A stretch of DNA of 64,000 nt, taken from Mangrovibacterium diazotrophicum. Its GTDB lineage: Bacteria > Bacteroidota > Bacteroidia > Bacteroidales > Prolixibacteraceae. The notes under the pieces were generated by a model, which searched no databases, was not told the origin of the DNA, and saw nothing but the letters and a program-made list of their open reading frames with translations. The stretch spans positions 1,103,320 through 1,167,319 of the forward strand of contig NZ_RAPN01000001.1 of the NCBI RefSeq assembly GCF_003610535.1, written 5' to 3'. Below, in pieces: positions 51,845 to 61,280 of this stretch (positions are counted from its first letter, which is position 1; every line of letters starts with the position of its first letter). The translations under genes and the position numbers were made by a program.

Positions 51845-53942
51845 TCTTTCTGGCCAGATCCACTTCAGTTACTTTCACTTTCACATGCTGATGCAGTTTC
51901 ACAATTTCGTTGGGGTCGCTGATAAAACGATCTGCCAATTGCGAAATATGAACCAATCCATCCTGCTTCACACCAACATCGACAAACGCACCAAACTTGG
52001 TAATGTTGGTGACAATACCCGGCAGCACCATACCAACCTGTAAATCTTCAACCTTATAAATTCCGTCGGCAAATTCGAAAACCTTGATGCCTTTGCGCGG
52101 ATCCCTGCCTGGCTTGGCTAACTCAGCAACAATATCATTCAAGGTTGGCAAACCAACTTCCGGAGTCACATATTTTTTCAGATCAAGCGTTCCGAGTAAA
52201 GACGTATTGGCAACCAATTCGGCTACGGAACACTTCAGATCTTTAGCCATTTTCTGAACAACTGTGTACGATTCCGGGTGAACAGCTGAATTATCGAGCG
52301 GATTGTCCGCATCCGGGATTCGCAAGAAACCGGCTGATTGCTCAAATGCCTTTGCTCCCATGCGTGGTACTTTCATCAGCTCTTTTCGCGAACCAAAAGC
52401 GCCGTTTTCCTTTCGGTAATCGACCACATTTTGCGCCAATTGCGGACCAAGGCCCGAGATATAGGTCAACAAGTGTTTAGAGGCTGTATTAACATTCACG
52501 CCGACCTTGTTTACTGCCGACTCGACAACCGTGTCCAAACTTTCCTTTAACATTTTCTGATCAACATCATGCTGGTACTGCCCAACCCCGATCGATTTCG
52601 GATCGATTTTAACCAGCTCAGCCAAGGGGTCCATCAAACGTCGACCGATCGACACCGCTCCACGCACGGTAACATCGTATTGCGGAAACTCGTCGCGGGC
52701 AACCTTTGATGCTGAATAAACAGAAGCACCATCTTCAGAAACCACAAACACTTTCAAGTCGCGATCGTAGCGGAGCTTTTTCACAAAGTGCTCCGTTTCA
52801 CGACTGGCTGTACCGTTTCCAATAGCGATCGCTTCAATTTGGTATGCACTCACCATCGAAGTGAGTTTCTTCGCGGCCATCTTGGTTTCTTCCTGTGGTT
52901 TGTGCGGATAAATCGTTTCGTTGTGCAACAGGTTACCCTGCGCATCCAAACAAACCACCTTGCAACCGGTACGATAACCGGGGTCAATTGCCAGCACGCG
53001 CTTTTGCCCGAGCGGAGCAGCCAGCAACAACTGCCGCAAATTTTCGGCAAAAACCTGAATCGCTTCCTGATCCGCTTTCCCTTTCGACAAATTGGAGAAC
53101 TCTGTTTCCATCGAGGGAGACAAGAGACGCTTGTAACTATCTTTTAAGGCCAACGCTACCTGATCAGCAGACTCGTTCTTGGCACGAATAAACAACCGAT
53201 CCAGACGTTCCAGAGTATCGGCGTCATCTGGAGAGATGCTAATACGCAGAACGCCTTCTGCTTCGCCACGACGCATCGCCAACAACCGGTGAGAAGGACA
53301 ACGTTTGAGTTGCTCTTCCCAGTCGAAATAGTCGCGGTATTTGGCACCTTCTTCTTCTTTACCCTTCACGAGCTTTGCCCGGATAACAGCACCAACTTCA
53401 AACGACCGGCGTACAACCTGCCGTGCGCGTTCATTCTCATTCATCCATTCCGCAATGATATCGCGTGCACCAGACAGTGCTTCATCTGTTGATGCAACAT
53501 CGCCTTTCACAAACGTCAACGCGCGACTTTCAACATCGCGCTCCTGTTGCTTCATCAAGATTTTGGCCAGTGGTTCCAAGCCTTTCTCGCGTGCGATTGT
53601 TGCCTTTGTTTTCCGCTTCGGTTTGTATGGAAGGTAGAGATCCTCCAGCTCGTTACTTTCCCAGCATTCTTCAATCCGCTTTTTCAACTCACCAGTCAAC
53701 AGACCTTGCTCGTCAATGGTATTCAGGATGGTTTCCTTCCGCTTCGTTAGTTCCTCAAAACGGCTTTTCTCATCCTTAATCGCACCGATCTGAACCTCGT
53801 CCAAACTACCGGTTCGTTCTTTCCGGTAGCGCGAAATAAAGGGAACGGTAGCACCGTCGTTCAATAATTCGATGGTATTTTTTACCTGGTGTGAAGCAAG
53901 ATTAAGCTTGCCCGATATGAGTTGAATGATTTCTGAAGTCAT
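51807..53942 (-). CDS. tex: RNA-binding transcriptional accessory protein Tex
   Basis: A 711-residue Tex/SPT6-like protein. The N-terminal helical domain includes SGKLNLASHQVKNTIELLNDGATVPFISRYRKERTGSLDE. A YqgF-like RNase H fold follows with LAIDPGYRTGCKVVCLDAQGNLL. HhH motifs (SGLGPQLAQNVVDYRKENGAF) come next. The C-terminal S1 domain is GIVTNITKFGAFVDVGVKQDGLVHISQ. Tex binds RNA and affects transcription and stress tolerance. The stop lies in the hairpin shared with the PspC operon. Confidence 0.96.
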   Translation of the reverse strand: MTSEIIQLISGKLNLASHQVKNTIELLNDGATVPFISRYRKERTGSLDEVQIGAIKDEKSRFEELTKRKETILNTIDEQGLLTGELKKRIEECWESNELEDLYLPYKPKRKTKATIAREKGLEPLAKILMKQQERDVESRALTFVKGDVASTDEALSGARDIIAEWMNENERARQVVRRSFEVGAVIRAKLVKGKEEEGAKYRDYFDWEEQLKRCPSHRLLAMRRGEAEGVLRISISPDDADTLERLDRLFIRAKNESADQVALALKDSYKRLLSPSMETEFSNLSKGKADQEAIQVFAENLRQLLLAAPLGQKRVLAIDPGYRTGCKVVCLDAQGNLLHNETIYPHKPQEETKMAAKKLTSMVSAYQIEAIAIGNGTASRETEHFVKKLRYDRDLKVFVVSEDGASVYSASKVARDEFPQYDVTVRGAVSIGRRLMDPLAELVKIDPKSIGVGQYQHDVDQKMLKESLDTVVESAVNKVGVNVNTASKHLLTYISGLGPQLAQNVVDYRKENGAFGSRKELMKVPRMGAKAFEQSAGFLRIPDADNPLDNSAVHPESYTVVQKMAKDLKCSVAELVANTSLLGTLDLKKYVTPEVGLPTLNDIVAELAKPGRDPRKGIKVFEFADGIYKVEDLQVGMVLPGIVTNITKFGAFVDVGVKQDGLVHISQLADRFISDPNEIVKLHQHVKVKVTEVDLARKRIQLSLKDVPQD

Positions 53943-53989
53943 GGGTCAATTTTGAAAATGCACCCGAAGATAATAGAAAATTTGGGAGT

Positions 53990-54111
53990 TTTCAGTGACC
54001 AGTCGCAGTGTTCAGTGAAGAAGGATTTCTAGATTATCAGATTGCTGGATTCTTGGATATTCAGACAGTCTGACAATCCGAATATCCAATAATCTGAACG
54101 TCCGAACATCT
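53990..54111. repeat. Degenerate spacer between rplT and tex
   Basis: Repeated words (CAGTGACCAGT, GTTCAGTGAAG, GGATATTCAGACAGTC, CAATCCGAATATCCAATAATCTGAACG) form an imperfect inverted pattern. CAGTGACCAGT is shared with the spacer before topB (4787-4921). There is no frame. Confidence 0.45.
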
Positions 54112-54148
54112 AAAAAAGAAAGCCCCGCTCCGGATCCGGAACAGGGCT
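54112..54148 (-). terminator. Terminator of the thrS-infC-rpmI-rplT operon
   Basis: On the minus strand AGCCCTGTTCCGG pairs with CCGGAGCGGGGCT (two G-U pairs) and is followed by TTCTTTTTT. It lies about 30 bases after the rplT stop. Confidence 0.92.
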
Positions 54149-54179
54149 CTATGTTTATTTCGACCTTTTCTGTGATTTG

Positions 54180-54524
54180 TTATTTCACCTTATCAACGAT
54201 AGCTTTGAAAGCTTGTGGTTGATACACAGCTAAATCAGCTAAAACTTTACGGTTGATTTCAATGTTTGCTTTTTTCAACAAACCAATCAATTGAGAATAG
54301 CTGAGTCCTTCCATACGGGCTGCAGCGTTGATACGCTGAATCCACAATGCACGGAAGTTACGTTTTTTGGCTTTGCGGTCGCGGTAAGCATATTGTAAAC
54401 CTTTTTCATAGGTGTTTTTTGCTACCGTCCACACGTTTCTGCGGGCACCAAAGTTACCTTTAGTTTGCTTTAGAATTTTCTTTCTACGAGCCCGAGATGC
54501 GACATGATTTACTGATCTTGGCAT
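54180..54524 (-). CDS. rplT: Ribosomal protein L20
   Basis: A 114-residue L20, the standard length. The start [19 protein letters not shown] and the mid-protein stretch [24 protein letters not shown] are diagnostic. L20 is an early assembly protein of the 50S subunit and in some bacteria represses its own operon. It is the last gene of thrS-infC-rpmI-rplT. The 98-base gap to rpmI could hold a binding site, but I recognise no fold. Confidence 0.98.
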   Translation of the reverse strand: MPRSVNHVASRARRKKILKQTKGNFGARRNVWTVAKNTYEKGLQYAYRDRKAKKRNFRALWIQRINAAARMEGLSYSQLIGLLKKANIEINRKVLADLAVYQPQAFKAIVDKVK

Positions 54525-54622
54525 AATCTTAAATTTTAAGTGCTAGCGCCCTGTCTTCACAGGAACTTTGTTGGCTAAATCACTTGTTACTAACTTTAAT
54601 TCTTTAACTCTCCTGAAAAGGA

Positions 54623-54820
54623 TTACTTCATTGCAAGCAACAGCTTAACGTTTTTCTCGTCTGCTTTGTCAACCAAAGTTGCATGAGTCAAGTTACGTTT
54701 TTGCTTTGTTGACTTTTTAGTCAAAATGTGACTTTTGAAAGCATGTTTCCTTTTCAATTTACCGGTACCGGTCAATTTGAACCGTTTTTTTGCACCGGAA
54801 TTGGTTTTCATTTTTGGCAT
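54623..54820 (-). CDS. rpmI: Ribosomal protein L35
   Basis: A 65-residue L35 with the start [21 protein letters not shown] and [20 protein letters not shown], standard for this small basic 50S protein. Third gene of the operon, 55 bases after infC. Confidence 0.98.
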   Translation of the reverse strand: MPKMKTNSGAKKRFKLTGTGKLKRKHAFKSHILTKKSTKQKRNLTHATLVDKADEKNVKLLLAMK

Positions 54821-54875
54821 CTTGTCCTAAATTTAAATATTCAAAGAATCTGAAGCTCCGTCCAAAGTGTCCGGT

Positions 54876-55433
54876 TTACTTTTTCTTCTTAGGTGAAATA
54901 AACATCGTCATTCTTTTTCCTTCTAACTGAGGCATCTGCTCTACCTTGCCGATTTCTTCCAGCGCCTGAGCAAATTTCAGCAAAAGAATCTCGCCTTGTT
55001 CTTTAAAGAGGATTGAACGTCCTTTAAAGAATACAAAAGCCTTCACTTTTGCTCCTTCAGCTAAGAACTTTTCAGCATGCCGCAGCTTGAACTGGAAATC
55101 GTGATCGTCGGTTTGAGGACCGAAACGAATTTCTTTCACAGTTACTTTTACGGCCTTAGCCTTCATCTCTTTTTGTTTCTTTTTCTGTTGATAAAGAAAC
55201 TTTTGATAGTCGATAATCTTACAAACAGGCGGATCGGCGTTTGGAGAAATCTCTACCAGGTCCAACTCCATTTCCTGAGCCATTGCTAAGGCTTCTTTCA
55301 GTGGAAAAACACCTTGATTTTCGATATTATCACCAACAAGACGTACCTGGTGGGTACGAATCCTTTCATTTAATCTATGCTGAGGTGTTGTATCCACACG
55401 TCCACCTCTGCGATTTGGCCTATTGACTGCGAT
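54876..55433 (-). CDS. infC: Translation initiation factor IF-3, ATC start
   Basis: A 185-residue IF-3, which checks start codons and keeps 30S subunits free. The N-domain carries [17 protein letters not shown] and the C-domain [25 protein letters not shown]. The start is unusual: no ATG precedes the conserved region. A GTG at 55397 would leave only 173 residues. An ATC at 55433 is preceded at 8 bases by GGAGG, a perfect Shine-Dalgarno, and reads into [13 protein letters not shown]. Non-ATG (ATT/ATC/ATA) starts on infC are known to let IF-3 repress itself. The start lies 22 bases after thrS, in the same operon. Confidence 0.93.
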   Translation of the reverse strand: MAVNRPNRRGGRVDTTPQHRLNERIRTHQVRLVGDNIENQGVFPLKEALAMAQEMELDLVEISPNADPPVCKIIDYQKFLYQQKKKQKEMKAKAVKVTVKEIRFGPQTDDHDFQFKLRHAEKFLAEGAKVKAFVFFKGRSILFKEQGEILLLKFAQALEEIGKVEQMPQLEGKRMTMFISPKKKK

Positions 55434-55446
55434 AAGAAAAACCTCC
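55431..55446 (-). promoter_or_regulatory. infC ribosome-binding site and ATC start
   Basis: On the minus strand GGAGG (55442-55446), eight bases, then ATC (55431-55433). Most genes in the window lack so good a Shine-Dalgarno, which supports this as the start. Confidence 0.8.
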
Positions 55447-55455
55447 TATTTCTTT

Positions 55456-57405
55456 TTAGTTATAAAATGCAGATAATTGTTCTTTAACTTCATCGTTCAG
55501 GAACTGAGCAAACTCTTCCATTGTCATATTGCCTTTGTCTCCTTCGCCTTGTTTACGAACAGAAACCTGGCCTGTTTCAGCCTCTTTCTCCCCGACAATC
55601 AGCAAGTAAGGAATTCGTTTAAGCTCATTATCCCGGATTTTCCGACCGATTTTTTCGTTCCGGTCGTCAATCAGGCTGCGAATATCGGAATTATTTAGAT
55701 AATCTGAAACTTTTTGAGCATAATCGTTATATTTTTCGCTGATCGGTAACACCACTACCTGATCGGGAGTTAACCACAACGGGAATTTACCAGCTGTGTG
55801 CTCAATCAACACTGCCACAAATCGTTCCATAGATCCGAACGGTGCACGGTGGATCATAATCGGACGGTGACGTTTGTCATCCGCTCCAATATATTCCAGC
55901 TCAAAACGTTCCGGCAGGTTATAGTCAACCTGGATGGTACCCAACTGCCAGCTACGTCCCAAGGCATCTTTCACCATGAAATCCAATTTCGGTCCGTAGA
56001 ATGCAGCTTCGCCCAACTCAGTTACTGTTTCCAGCCCTTTTTCGGCACAAGCTTCAATAATAGCAGCTTCTGCTTTGTCCCAGTTTTCGGGAGAACCAAT
56101 GTATTTGTCCGGGTTGTTCGGATCACGCAGTGAGATTTGTGCTGTGTAATTATCCAATCCCAAACTGTTGAAAATAATGAAAACAATATCGATTACTTTC
56201 TTGAATTCGTCTTTCAACTGATCCGGACGGCAATACAAGTGTGCATCGTCCTGGGTAAAGCCACGTACACGCGTCAACCCGTGCAACTCACCACTTTGTT
56301 CGTAACGGTAAACAGTACCAAACTCGGCATAGCGAACCGGCAGGTCTTTGTACGAGTGTGGTTTGCTGGCGAAAATCTCGCAGTGGTGCGGACAGTTCAT
56401 CGGCTTCAACATGTACTCTTCGCCTTCTGCCGGTGTTTTAATGGTTTGGAATGAATCCGCGCCATATTTCTGAAAGTGACCAGATGTTTTGTACAAAGCC
56501 ACATCACCAATATGCGGAGTCATGACCTGCTGGTAACCGAATTTCTTCTGTACCTTTTTCAGGAAATCTTCCAGCTGCAAACGCAATTGGGTTCCTTTCG
56601 GCAACCACAACGGCAAGCCTTGTCCTACTTTCTGCGAGAAAGTGAACAGTTCCATTTCCTTACCGATTTTGCGGTGGTCGCGTTTTTTGGCTTCCTCCAG
56701 CAATACCAGGTATTCGTCCAGTAATTTTTGTTTTGGGAACGTCACCCCGTAAACACGGGTCAACATTTTATTTTTTTCGTTACCTCGCCAGTAAGCTCCG
56801 GCAATCGATGTCAATTTTACAGCTTTGATGTACGAAGTGTTCGGCAAGTGGGGCCCGCGACACAAGTCGGTAAAATTCCCCTGGTTATACAAAGTAATGG
56901 TACCATCTTCCAACTCGCTGATCAATTCCTGCTTCAGTTCATCGTGCTTTTCGGTGAACATGGCCAAGGCATCAGCTTTACTGATACTGCTGCGAACGAT
57001 GTCGTTTTTCTCGCGCGAAAGCTCGATCATTTTTTTCTCAATCTGAGCCAGATCTTTCTCAGTCAACTGCTTGCCTTCCGGCAGATCAATATCGTAATAG
57101 AATCCCGTATCAACAGTTGGGCCGATACCGAATTTCGTGCCCGGATAAAAGAATTCAATGGCTTCGGCCATCAAGTGGGCAGACGAGTGCCAGAAAGTTT
57201 CTTTTCCTTCGCGATCGTCCCACGTGAATAATTTGATAGCTGAATCCTGATTAATGGGACGGTTTAAATCCCAAACTTGACCATTTACTGATACGGCCAA
57301 CACGTCTTTGGCCAATCGACTGCTGATCGAATTGGCAATTTCGAGGCCGGTTACGCCGCTTTCGTATTCGCGGACACTGTTGTCAGGTAATGTAATCTTT
57401 ATCAT
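55456..57405 (-). CDS. thrS: Threonyl-tRNA synthetase
   Basis: A 649-residue class II synthetase that charges tRNA-Thr. The N-terminal TGS domain ([28 protein letters not shown]) leads into the editing domain with [18 protein letters not shown]. The catalytic core has [13 protein letters not shown] (zinc Cys), [35 protein letters not shown] and [11 protein letters not shown]. The C-terminal anticodon domain has [15 protein letters not shown]. First gene of thrS-infC-rpmI-rplT. The upstream -7 element predicts a leader of about 120 bases. Confidence 0.98.
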   Translation of the reverse strand: MIKITLPDNSVREYESGVTGLEIANSISSRLAKDVLAVSVNGQVWDLNRPINQDSAIKLFTWDDREGKETFWHSSAHLMAEAIEFFYPGTKFGIGPTVDTGFYYDIDLPEGKQLTEKDLAQIEKKMIELSREKNDIVRSSISKADALAMFTEKHDELKQELISELEDGTITLYNQGNFTDLCRGPHLPNTSYIKAVKLTSIAGAYWRGNEKNKMLTRVYGVTFPKQKLLDEYLVLLEEAKKRDHRKIGKEMELFTFSQKVGQGLPLWLPKGTQLRLQLEDFLKKVQKKFGYQQVMTPHIGDVALYKTSGHFQKYGADSFQTIKTPAEGEEYMLKPMNCPHHCEIFASKPHSYKDLPVRYAEFGTVYRYEQSGELHGLTRVRGFTQDDAHLYCRPDQLKDEFKKVIDIVFIIFNSLGLDNYTAQISLRDPNNPDKYIGSPENWDKAEAAIIEACAEKGLETVTELGEAAFYGPKLDFMVKDALGRSWQLGTIQVDYNLPERFELEYIGADDKRHRPIMIHRAPFGSMERFVAVLIEHTAGKFPLWLTPDQVVVLPISEKYNDYAQKVSDYLNNSDIRSLIDDRNEKIGRKIRDNELKRIPYLLIVGEKEAETGQVSVRKQGEGDKGNMTMEEFAQFLNDEVKEQLSAFYN

Positions 57406-57530
57406 CTGTCAATACATGAAGAGGCTTTACACCTCAATTATTTTTAGCTTATAGCTTGTTTTACTGAAAGTTGCGAACCAATCGACTGAACAACTAGCGT
57501 TGACCCGCATTTTCAGCCTGCAAAGATAAT

Positions 57531-57538
57531 GATTCTTG
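57531..57538 (-). promoter_or_regulatory. Candidate -7 element for thrS operon
   Basis: TATCTTTG on the minus strand fits TAnnTTTG, 126 bases before the thrS ATG. No -33 TTG at proper spacing. Confidence 0.5.
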
Positions 57539-57706
57539 CTTGTTAGCGATGAGATTCAATGGATTTTATAGGAATTTAAAAGCTTGGGCGAACACCAATC
57601 GTTTTACTCGTCCCCTTCTAAAATCACAAACATGTTTTCCGAGAATCATAAGCATCATTTAAAAAACGGTAGGCATGAAATTTTGACCACAACTGCAGTA
57701 AGCCAA

Positions 57707-57739
57707 AACAAAAAAAGACGCCCACCAGGAGCGCCTTCA
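57707..57739 (-). terminator. Terminator of the outer-membrane-type gene
   Basis: On the minus strand AAGGCGC(T)CC pairs with GGGCGTCTT around a TGGT loop, then TTTTTG. It lies about 35 bases after the stop at 57773. Confidence 0.8.
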
Positions 57740-57772
57740 ACTTAATTATTGTAACTGCGAAACTTGAAATCG

Positions 57773-58858
57773 TTAACGGAAACCAAAACTGAGACCAGCA
57801 TTGTAAGTCACATAGTTTGTTTTGGCGATAGAACCAAACAAACTGAAGAAAGCCAACTTTAAACGGAAACCGGCATCAAGTCCTATGTAATTGTCTTTGT
57901 AGTGCAAAGCAATCGGATCTTCTTCATCAACCATCGCATCAATCAGCAAATCATCAATACTGGTGTAATCGTCGCTCAAACGTTCCGGATCCGGTATTGG
58001 AAATCGTCCTAAAATATCGAATGTTGTTTTACTGCTGTTACCGGTTACCGAGGCAAAGAAAGTGATCACCGCAATTTTCTTGGACACGATCAAACCATAC
58101 TTGAAGTTTTTCGATTCGAGTTCACCGCGTTGATTTTCATCAACCACATATCCGGCGGGGTTCGAGTAACCGTAGTTTGTATAGTCGAAGTGCATGGTCG
58201 ACTCGCCGCTCATTTTAGAATAGGCAGCAAACAGCGCAATGTCGATTGGCAAATGTTTGATAAATGGCAACGACTTGCGGATGTTGTGTTTGAAACCAAT
58301 ACCCCACAGACCAACGTCTGCCTTTTCGTTGTCAATATCGAACTTCACTTTCGGGATGTACCGACCGATGATATCGGTATTGGGTAACAAACCAAATGAA
58401 GCCTGAATAATTGGAACCGGAACCACATCAAAGTCGCTACCACCGGGAGTCGAAAAATATTCAACCGGAATTGTCATTCCCTGGTAGTTAGCATCGTAAT
58501 ACAAAGGTACTCCACCTGTACTTCCTGCCGCTGTCGAGGCAATGCTGTTTCCTTCCTGTGCATACAGGTACTTCAATCCCAATTTATTTACATCGAAGGT
58601 CTTGTCCGAATCGGCCACTTTGAAAGCGCTCACCGAAAATGCCAGGTCAAAGCCCCACAACTTGTGTGTTTCAGCCGTGTAATACCACGAGTTATTCATT
58701 CCAACACCAAGTCCTTTAGCGTAAGGCTCAACGTAAGCTCCGATCAGCAAATTGGCATCGTGCGTACCAAACCGCAACATGTCAGCCACATCCGACTGGG
58801 CAAAAGAAAACTTAAAACCGGCCAAAGCCACAAGCGCAACAAGTAATATCTTTTTCAT
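57773..58858 (-). CDS. Outer-membrane-type beta-barrel protein
   Basis: A 361-residue protein with a signal peptide (MKKILLVALVALAGFKFSFAQ) and alternating hydrophobic strands through to a C-terminal Phe-Arg end (YNAGLSFGFR), as in outer-membrane barrels. Blocks such as DANLLIGAYVEPYAKGLGVGMNNSWYYTAETHKLWGFDLAFSV and KNIRKSLPFIKHLPIDIALFAAYSKMSG suggest the DUF6588 group. The role is unknown; it may be a small porin-like or surface protein. No other barrel genes are next to it. Confidence 0.72.
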   Translation of the reverse strand: MKKILLVALVALAGFKFSFAQSDVADMLRFGTHDANLLIGAYVEPYAKGLGVGMNNSWYYTAETHKLWGFDLAFSVSAFKVADSDKTFDVNKLGLKYLYAQEGNSIASTAAGSTGGVPLYYDANYQGMTIPVEYFSTPGGSDFDVVPVPIIQASFGLLPNTDIIGRYIPKVKFDIDNEKADVGLWGIGFKHNIRKSLPFIKHLPIDIALFAAYSKMSGESTMHFDYTNYGYSNPAGYVVDENQRGELESKNFKYGLIVSKKIAVITFFASVTGNSSKTTFDILGRFPIPDPERLSDDYTSIDDLLIDAMVDEEDPIALHYKDNYIGLDAGFRLKLAFFSLFGSIAKTNYVTYNAGLSFGFR

Positions 58859-59056
58859 GATAAAAATGATAGATTATAAGAGTCTAATTATACTGCAAAT
58901 TGATAAAACGACACGTCATCCCGCCTAAACAGCTTGAAAATCGAATCGTAAAATGACTTATTGAATAACTGAGAAAATTGTGTTTTCGTATGATTTCCCC
59001 TTTTTTTATTGGGAAATTTTTCCCTGTTTTGAGCATTCCAAAAAATTCATGAAAAC

Positions 59057-61258
59057 ATGCACAAGATTATTTTTCTCTTCATCCTTTTCTGCGGAATCGG
59101 GTTTAGTTCTCTCGCACAAAAGCAAATAAGTATTGAAGACGTCCAGGCATACGGTACATTCTCTGAGCAAAAAGTAGAAGGTTTGTACTCGATGAACGAC
59201 GGTCTGCATTACACCACCTTGGAATACGGAAATAAGATTGTAAAATACAACTATAAAAACGGCGAAAAAGCGGGCGTTGTGTTCGATCTCTCGACCGTGA
59301 AAGATGCAGCGATCAAAAGTTTCTCTGAATACGAATTCAGCGACGATGAAACCAAGATTTTGTTGACAACAGAAAAGGAGAAAATATACCGCCACTCGTC
59401 TTCAGCCAATTATTACGTTTGGAACTCAGTGACACAGGAGCTTTCTGAACTTTCAGCAAAAGGCAAGCAACAACTGGCAACTTTTTCTCCCGACGGGGAA
59501 CGCGTTGCTTTTGTTCGCGACAACAACATTTTTGTAAAAAGTCTGAAGTTCGGAACCGAAAACCAGGTTACTACCGATGGTAAAGTCAACGAGATAATCA
59601 ATGGTGCTCCCGATTGGGTTTACGAGGAAGAATTCAGTTTCAACAAAGCATTTGCCTGGTCGCCCGACTCCAAATTCCTGGCGTTTATGCGTTTCGACGA
59701 GACCAATGTTCCCGAATTCACCTTTCCGATGTACAAAGGCCTGGCTCCCGAACACAAGGAAAATTCGCTGTACCCGGGCGAATACATTTACAAATACCCG
59801 AAAGCAGGAGAAACAAATTCGACTGTCAGCGTACTTATTTATGATTTGAAGTCGAAAACAACTGTTTCGTCCGACCTGGGTAATGAAACTGACCAGTACA
59901 TCCCGCGCATCAAATGGATGGCCGATGCAGCCGACCTTGCCGTAATGCGGTTAAACCGTTACCAAAACCAGATTGATATATTGTTGGTCAACCCGTACAC
60001 GGGCGACAGTCGTCCTTTTTATACCGAAAAGAACAAACGCTATATCGCCGAGACATTCCTCGATGCCTTCACCATTCTTCCGGATAACGATTACTTCGTG
60101 GTTAACAGCGAGCGTGACGGCTATTCACACCTTTATTTATACAACCGCCAAGGTTTCGAAGTGCGCCAGCTCACCATCGGCGAGTTCGACGTAACCCAGT
60201 TTTACGGCTTCGACCCGAAAAAGAAGATTTTTTATTACCAGGCAGCCAAAGAATCGGCCATGCAACGCGAAGTGTATTTCGTGAGTCTCGATGGAAAAAA
60301 ACAAGGCAAACTGAGCAGTGAATCCGGAACAAATGAAGCCGAATTCAGCAAAGGCTTTCAATATTACATCAACACCTACACCAACCTGAGCACTCCGCTG
60401 CAAACAACCTTGCACAGCAGCGACGGAAAACTGATCCGGGTGCTGGAAGACAATAAGGCACTGGAAGAAAAAGTAAAACAGTATGCCGTTAGCCCGAAAG
60501 AATTTTTTCAGTTTGAAACTTCGGAAGGCGTGACATTGAATGGCTGGATGCTGAAGCCATCAAACTTCGACCCGAACAAAAAATACCCGGTGGTGATGAC
60601 GCAATACAGCGGGCCAGGTTCAAAAGCGCAGGAAGTACTTGACGTATTTTCGGTGGACTGGTACAACTACCTGGCTCAGGAAGGATTTATTGTGGCCTGC
60701 GTTGACCCGAGAGGCTCGTTTGGCCGTGGCGAAGATTTCAAAAAAGCGACCTACATGCAATTGGGTAAATATGAATCGGACGACCAGGTTGAAACAGCAA
60801 AATACCTGGGCAGCCTTCCCTATGTCGACAAAAGCAACATCGCTATTTGGGGATGGAGTTTTGGAGGTTTCACAACCCTGTTGAGCATGGAAAAAGGCGG
60901 CTCCGTTTTCAAAGCAGGAATCGCTGTGGCTCCGGTGACACACTGGAAATTTTATGATACAATCTACACAGAACGTTACATGCGTACCCCGCAACAAAAC
61001 CCTGACGGATACGACGACAACTCGCCGCTGCTTCATCCGGAAGGCATTAAAGGACGCCTGTTCCTGATTCATGGCTCGGCCGATGACAACGTACATGTTC
61101 AAAATAGCATGGAGTTCTCGGAAGCTTTGGTCCAAGCTGGCATTCAATTCGACATGGCCATCTACACCAACCGCAATCACGGTATCTATGGCGGCAATAC
61201 CCGCGTTCATTTGTATCACCGGATGACGGACTTTTTGAAAGCCAATCTGATGAAATAA
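59057..61258 (+). CDS. dpp4: Dipeptidyl peptidase IV (S9)
   Basis: A 733-residue exported DPP4, which removes N-terminal Xaa-Pro or Xaa-Ala dipeptides. The signal is MHKIIFLFILFCGIGFSSLAQ. A beta-propeller domain carries the substrate-anchoring motif DWVYEEEF (double Glu). The hydrolase domain has Ser601 in WGWSFGG, Asp677 in GSADDNVH and His708 in RNHGI. With the DPP5-like lipoprotein at 13127, it equips the cell to break down proline-containing peptides. The gene has its own terminator, which lies in the 3' coding end of the next gene. Confidence 0.94.
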   Translation: MHKIIFLFILFCGIGFSSLAQKQISIEDVQAYGTFSEQKVEGLYSMNDGLHYTTLEYGNKIVKYNYKNGEKAGVVFDLSTVKDAAIKSFSEYEFSDDETKILLTTEKEKIYRHSSSANYYVWNSVTQELSELSAKGKQQLATFSPDGERVAFVRDNNIFVKSLKFGTENQVTTDGKVNEIINGAPDWVYEEEFSFNKAFAWSPDSKFLAFMRFDETNVPEFTFPMYKGLAPEHKENSLYPGEYIYKYPKAGETNSTVSVLIYDLKSKTTVSSDLGNETDQYIPRIKWMADAADLAVMRLNRYQNQIDILLVNPYTGDSRPFYTEKNKRYIAETFLDAFTILPDNDYFVVNSERDGYSHLYLYNRQGFEVRQLTIGEFDVTQFYGFDPKKKIFYYQAAKESAMQREVYFVSLDGKKQGKLSSESGTNEAEFSKGFQYYINTYTNLSTPLQTTLHSSDGKLIRVLEDNKALEEKVKQYAVSPKEFFQFETSEGVTLNGWMLKPSNFDPNKKYPVVMTQYSGPGSKAQEVLDVFSVDWYNYLAQEGFIVACVDPRGSFGRGEDFKKATYMQLGKYESDDQVETAKYLGSLPYVDKSNIAIWGWSFGGFTTLLSMEKGGSVFKAGIAVAPVTHWKFYDTIYTERYMRTPQQNPDGYDDNSPLLHPEGIKGRLFLIHGSADDNVHVQNSMEFSEALVQAGIQFDMAIYTNRNHGIYGGNTRVHLYHRMTDFLKANLMK

Positions 61259-61280
61259 GAATCGAACAGAATCAAAGATA

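Larger units (their letters stand above)
57406..57772. other. Intergenic region upstream of thrS, 367 bases
   Basis: It contains the thrS -7 element (57531-57538), a predicted 5' leader of about 120 bases with only a small hairpin (GAGG...CCTC near 57421-57435), and the terminator of the 57773 gene. I see no T-box or tRNA-like fold and no reading frame. Confidence 0.5.

Noticed and set aside
55395-55397. GTG 55397 as the infC start
   Set aside because: It would drop the well-placed GGAGG-ATC signal and the RPNRRGG extension. The ATC 12 codons upstream is better supported.
57406-57530. A T-box or similar tRNA-sensing leader before thrS
   Set aside because: I looked for the antiterminator and specifier loops and saw none. 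T-boxes are not typical of this phylum.
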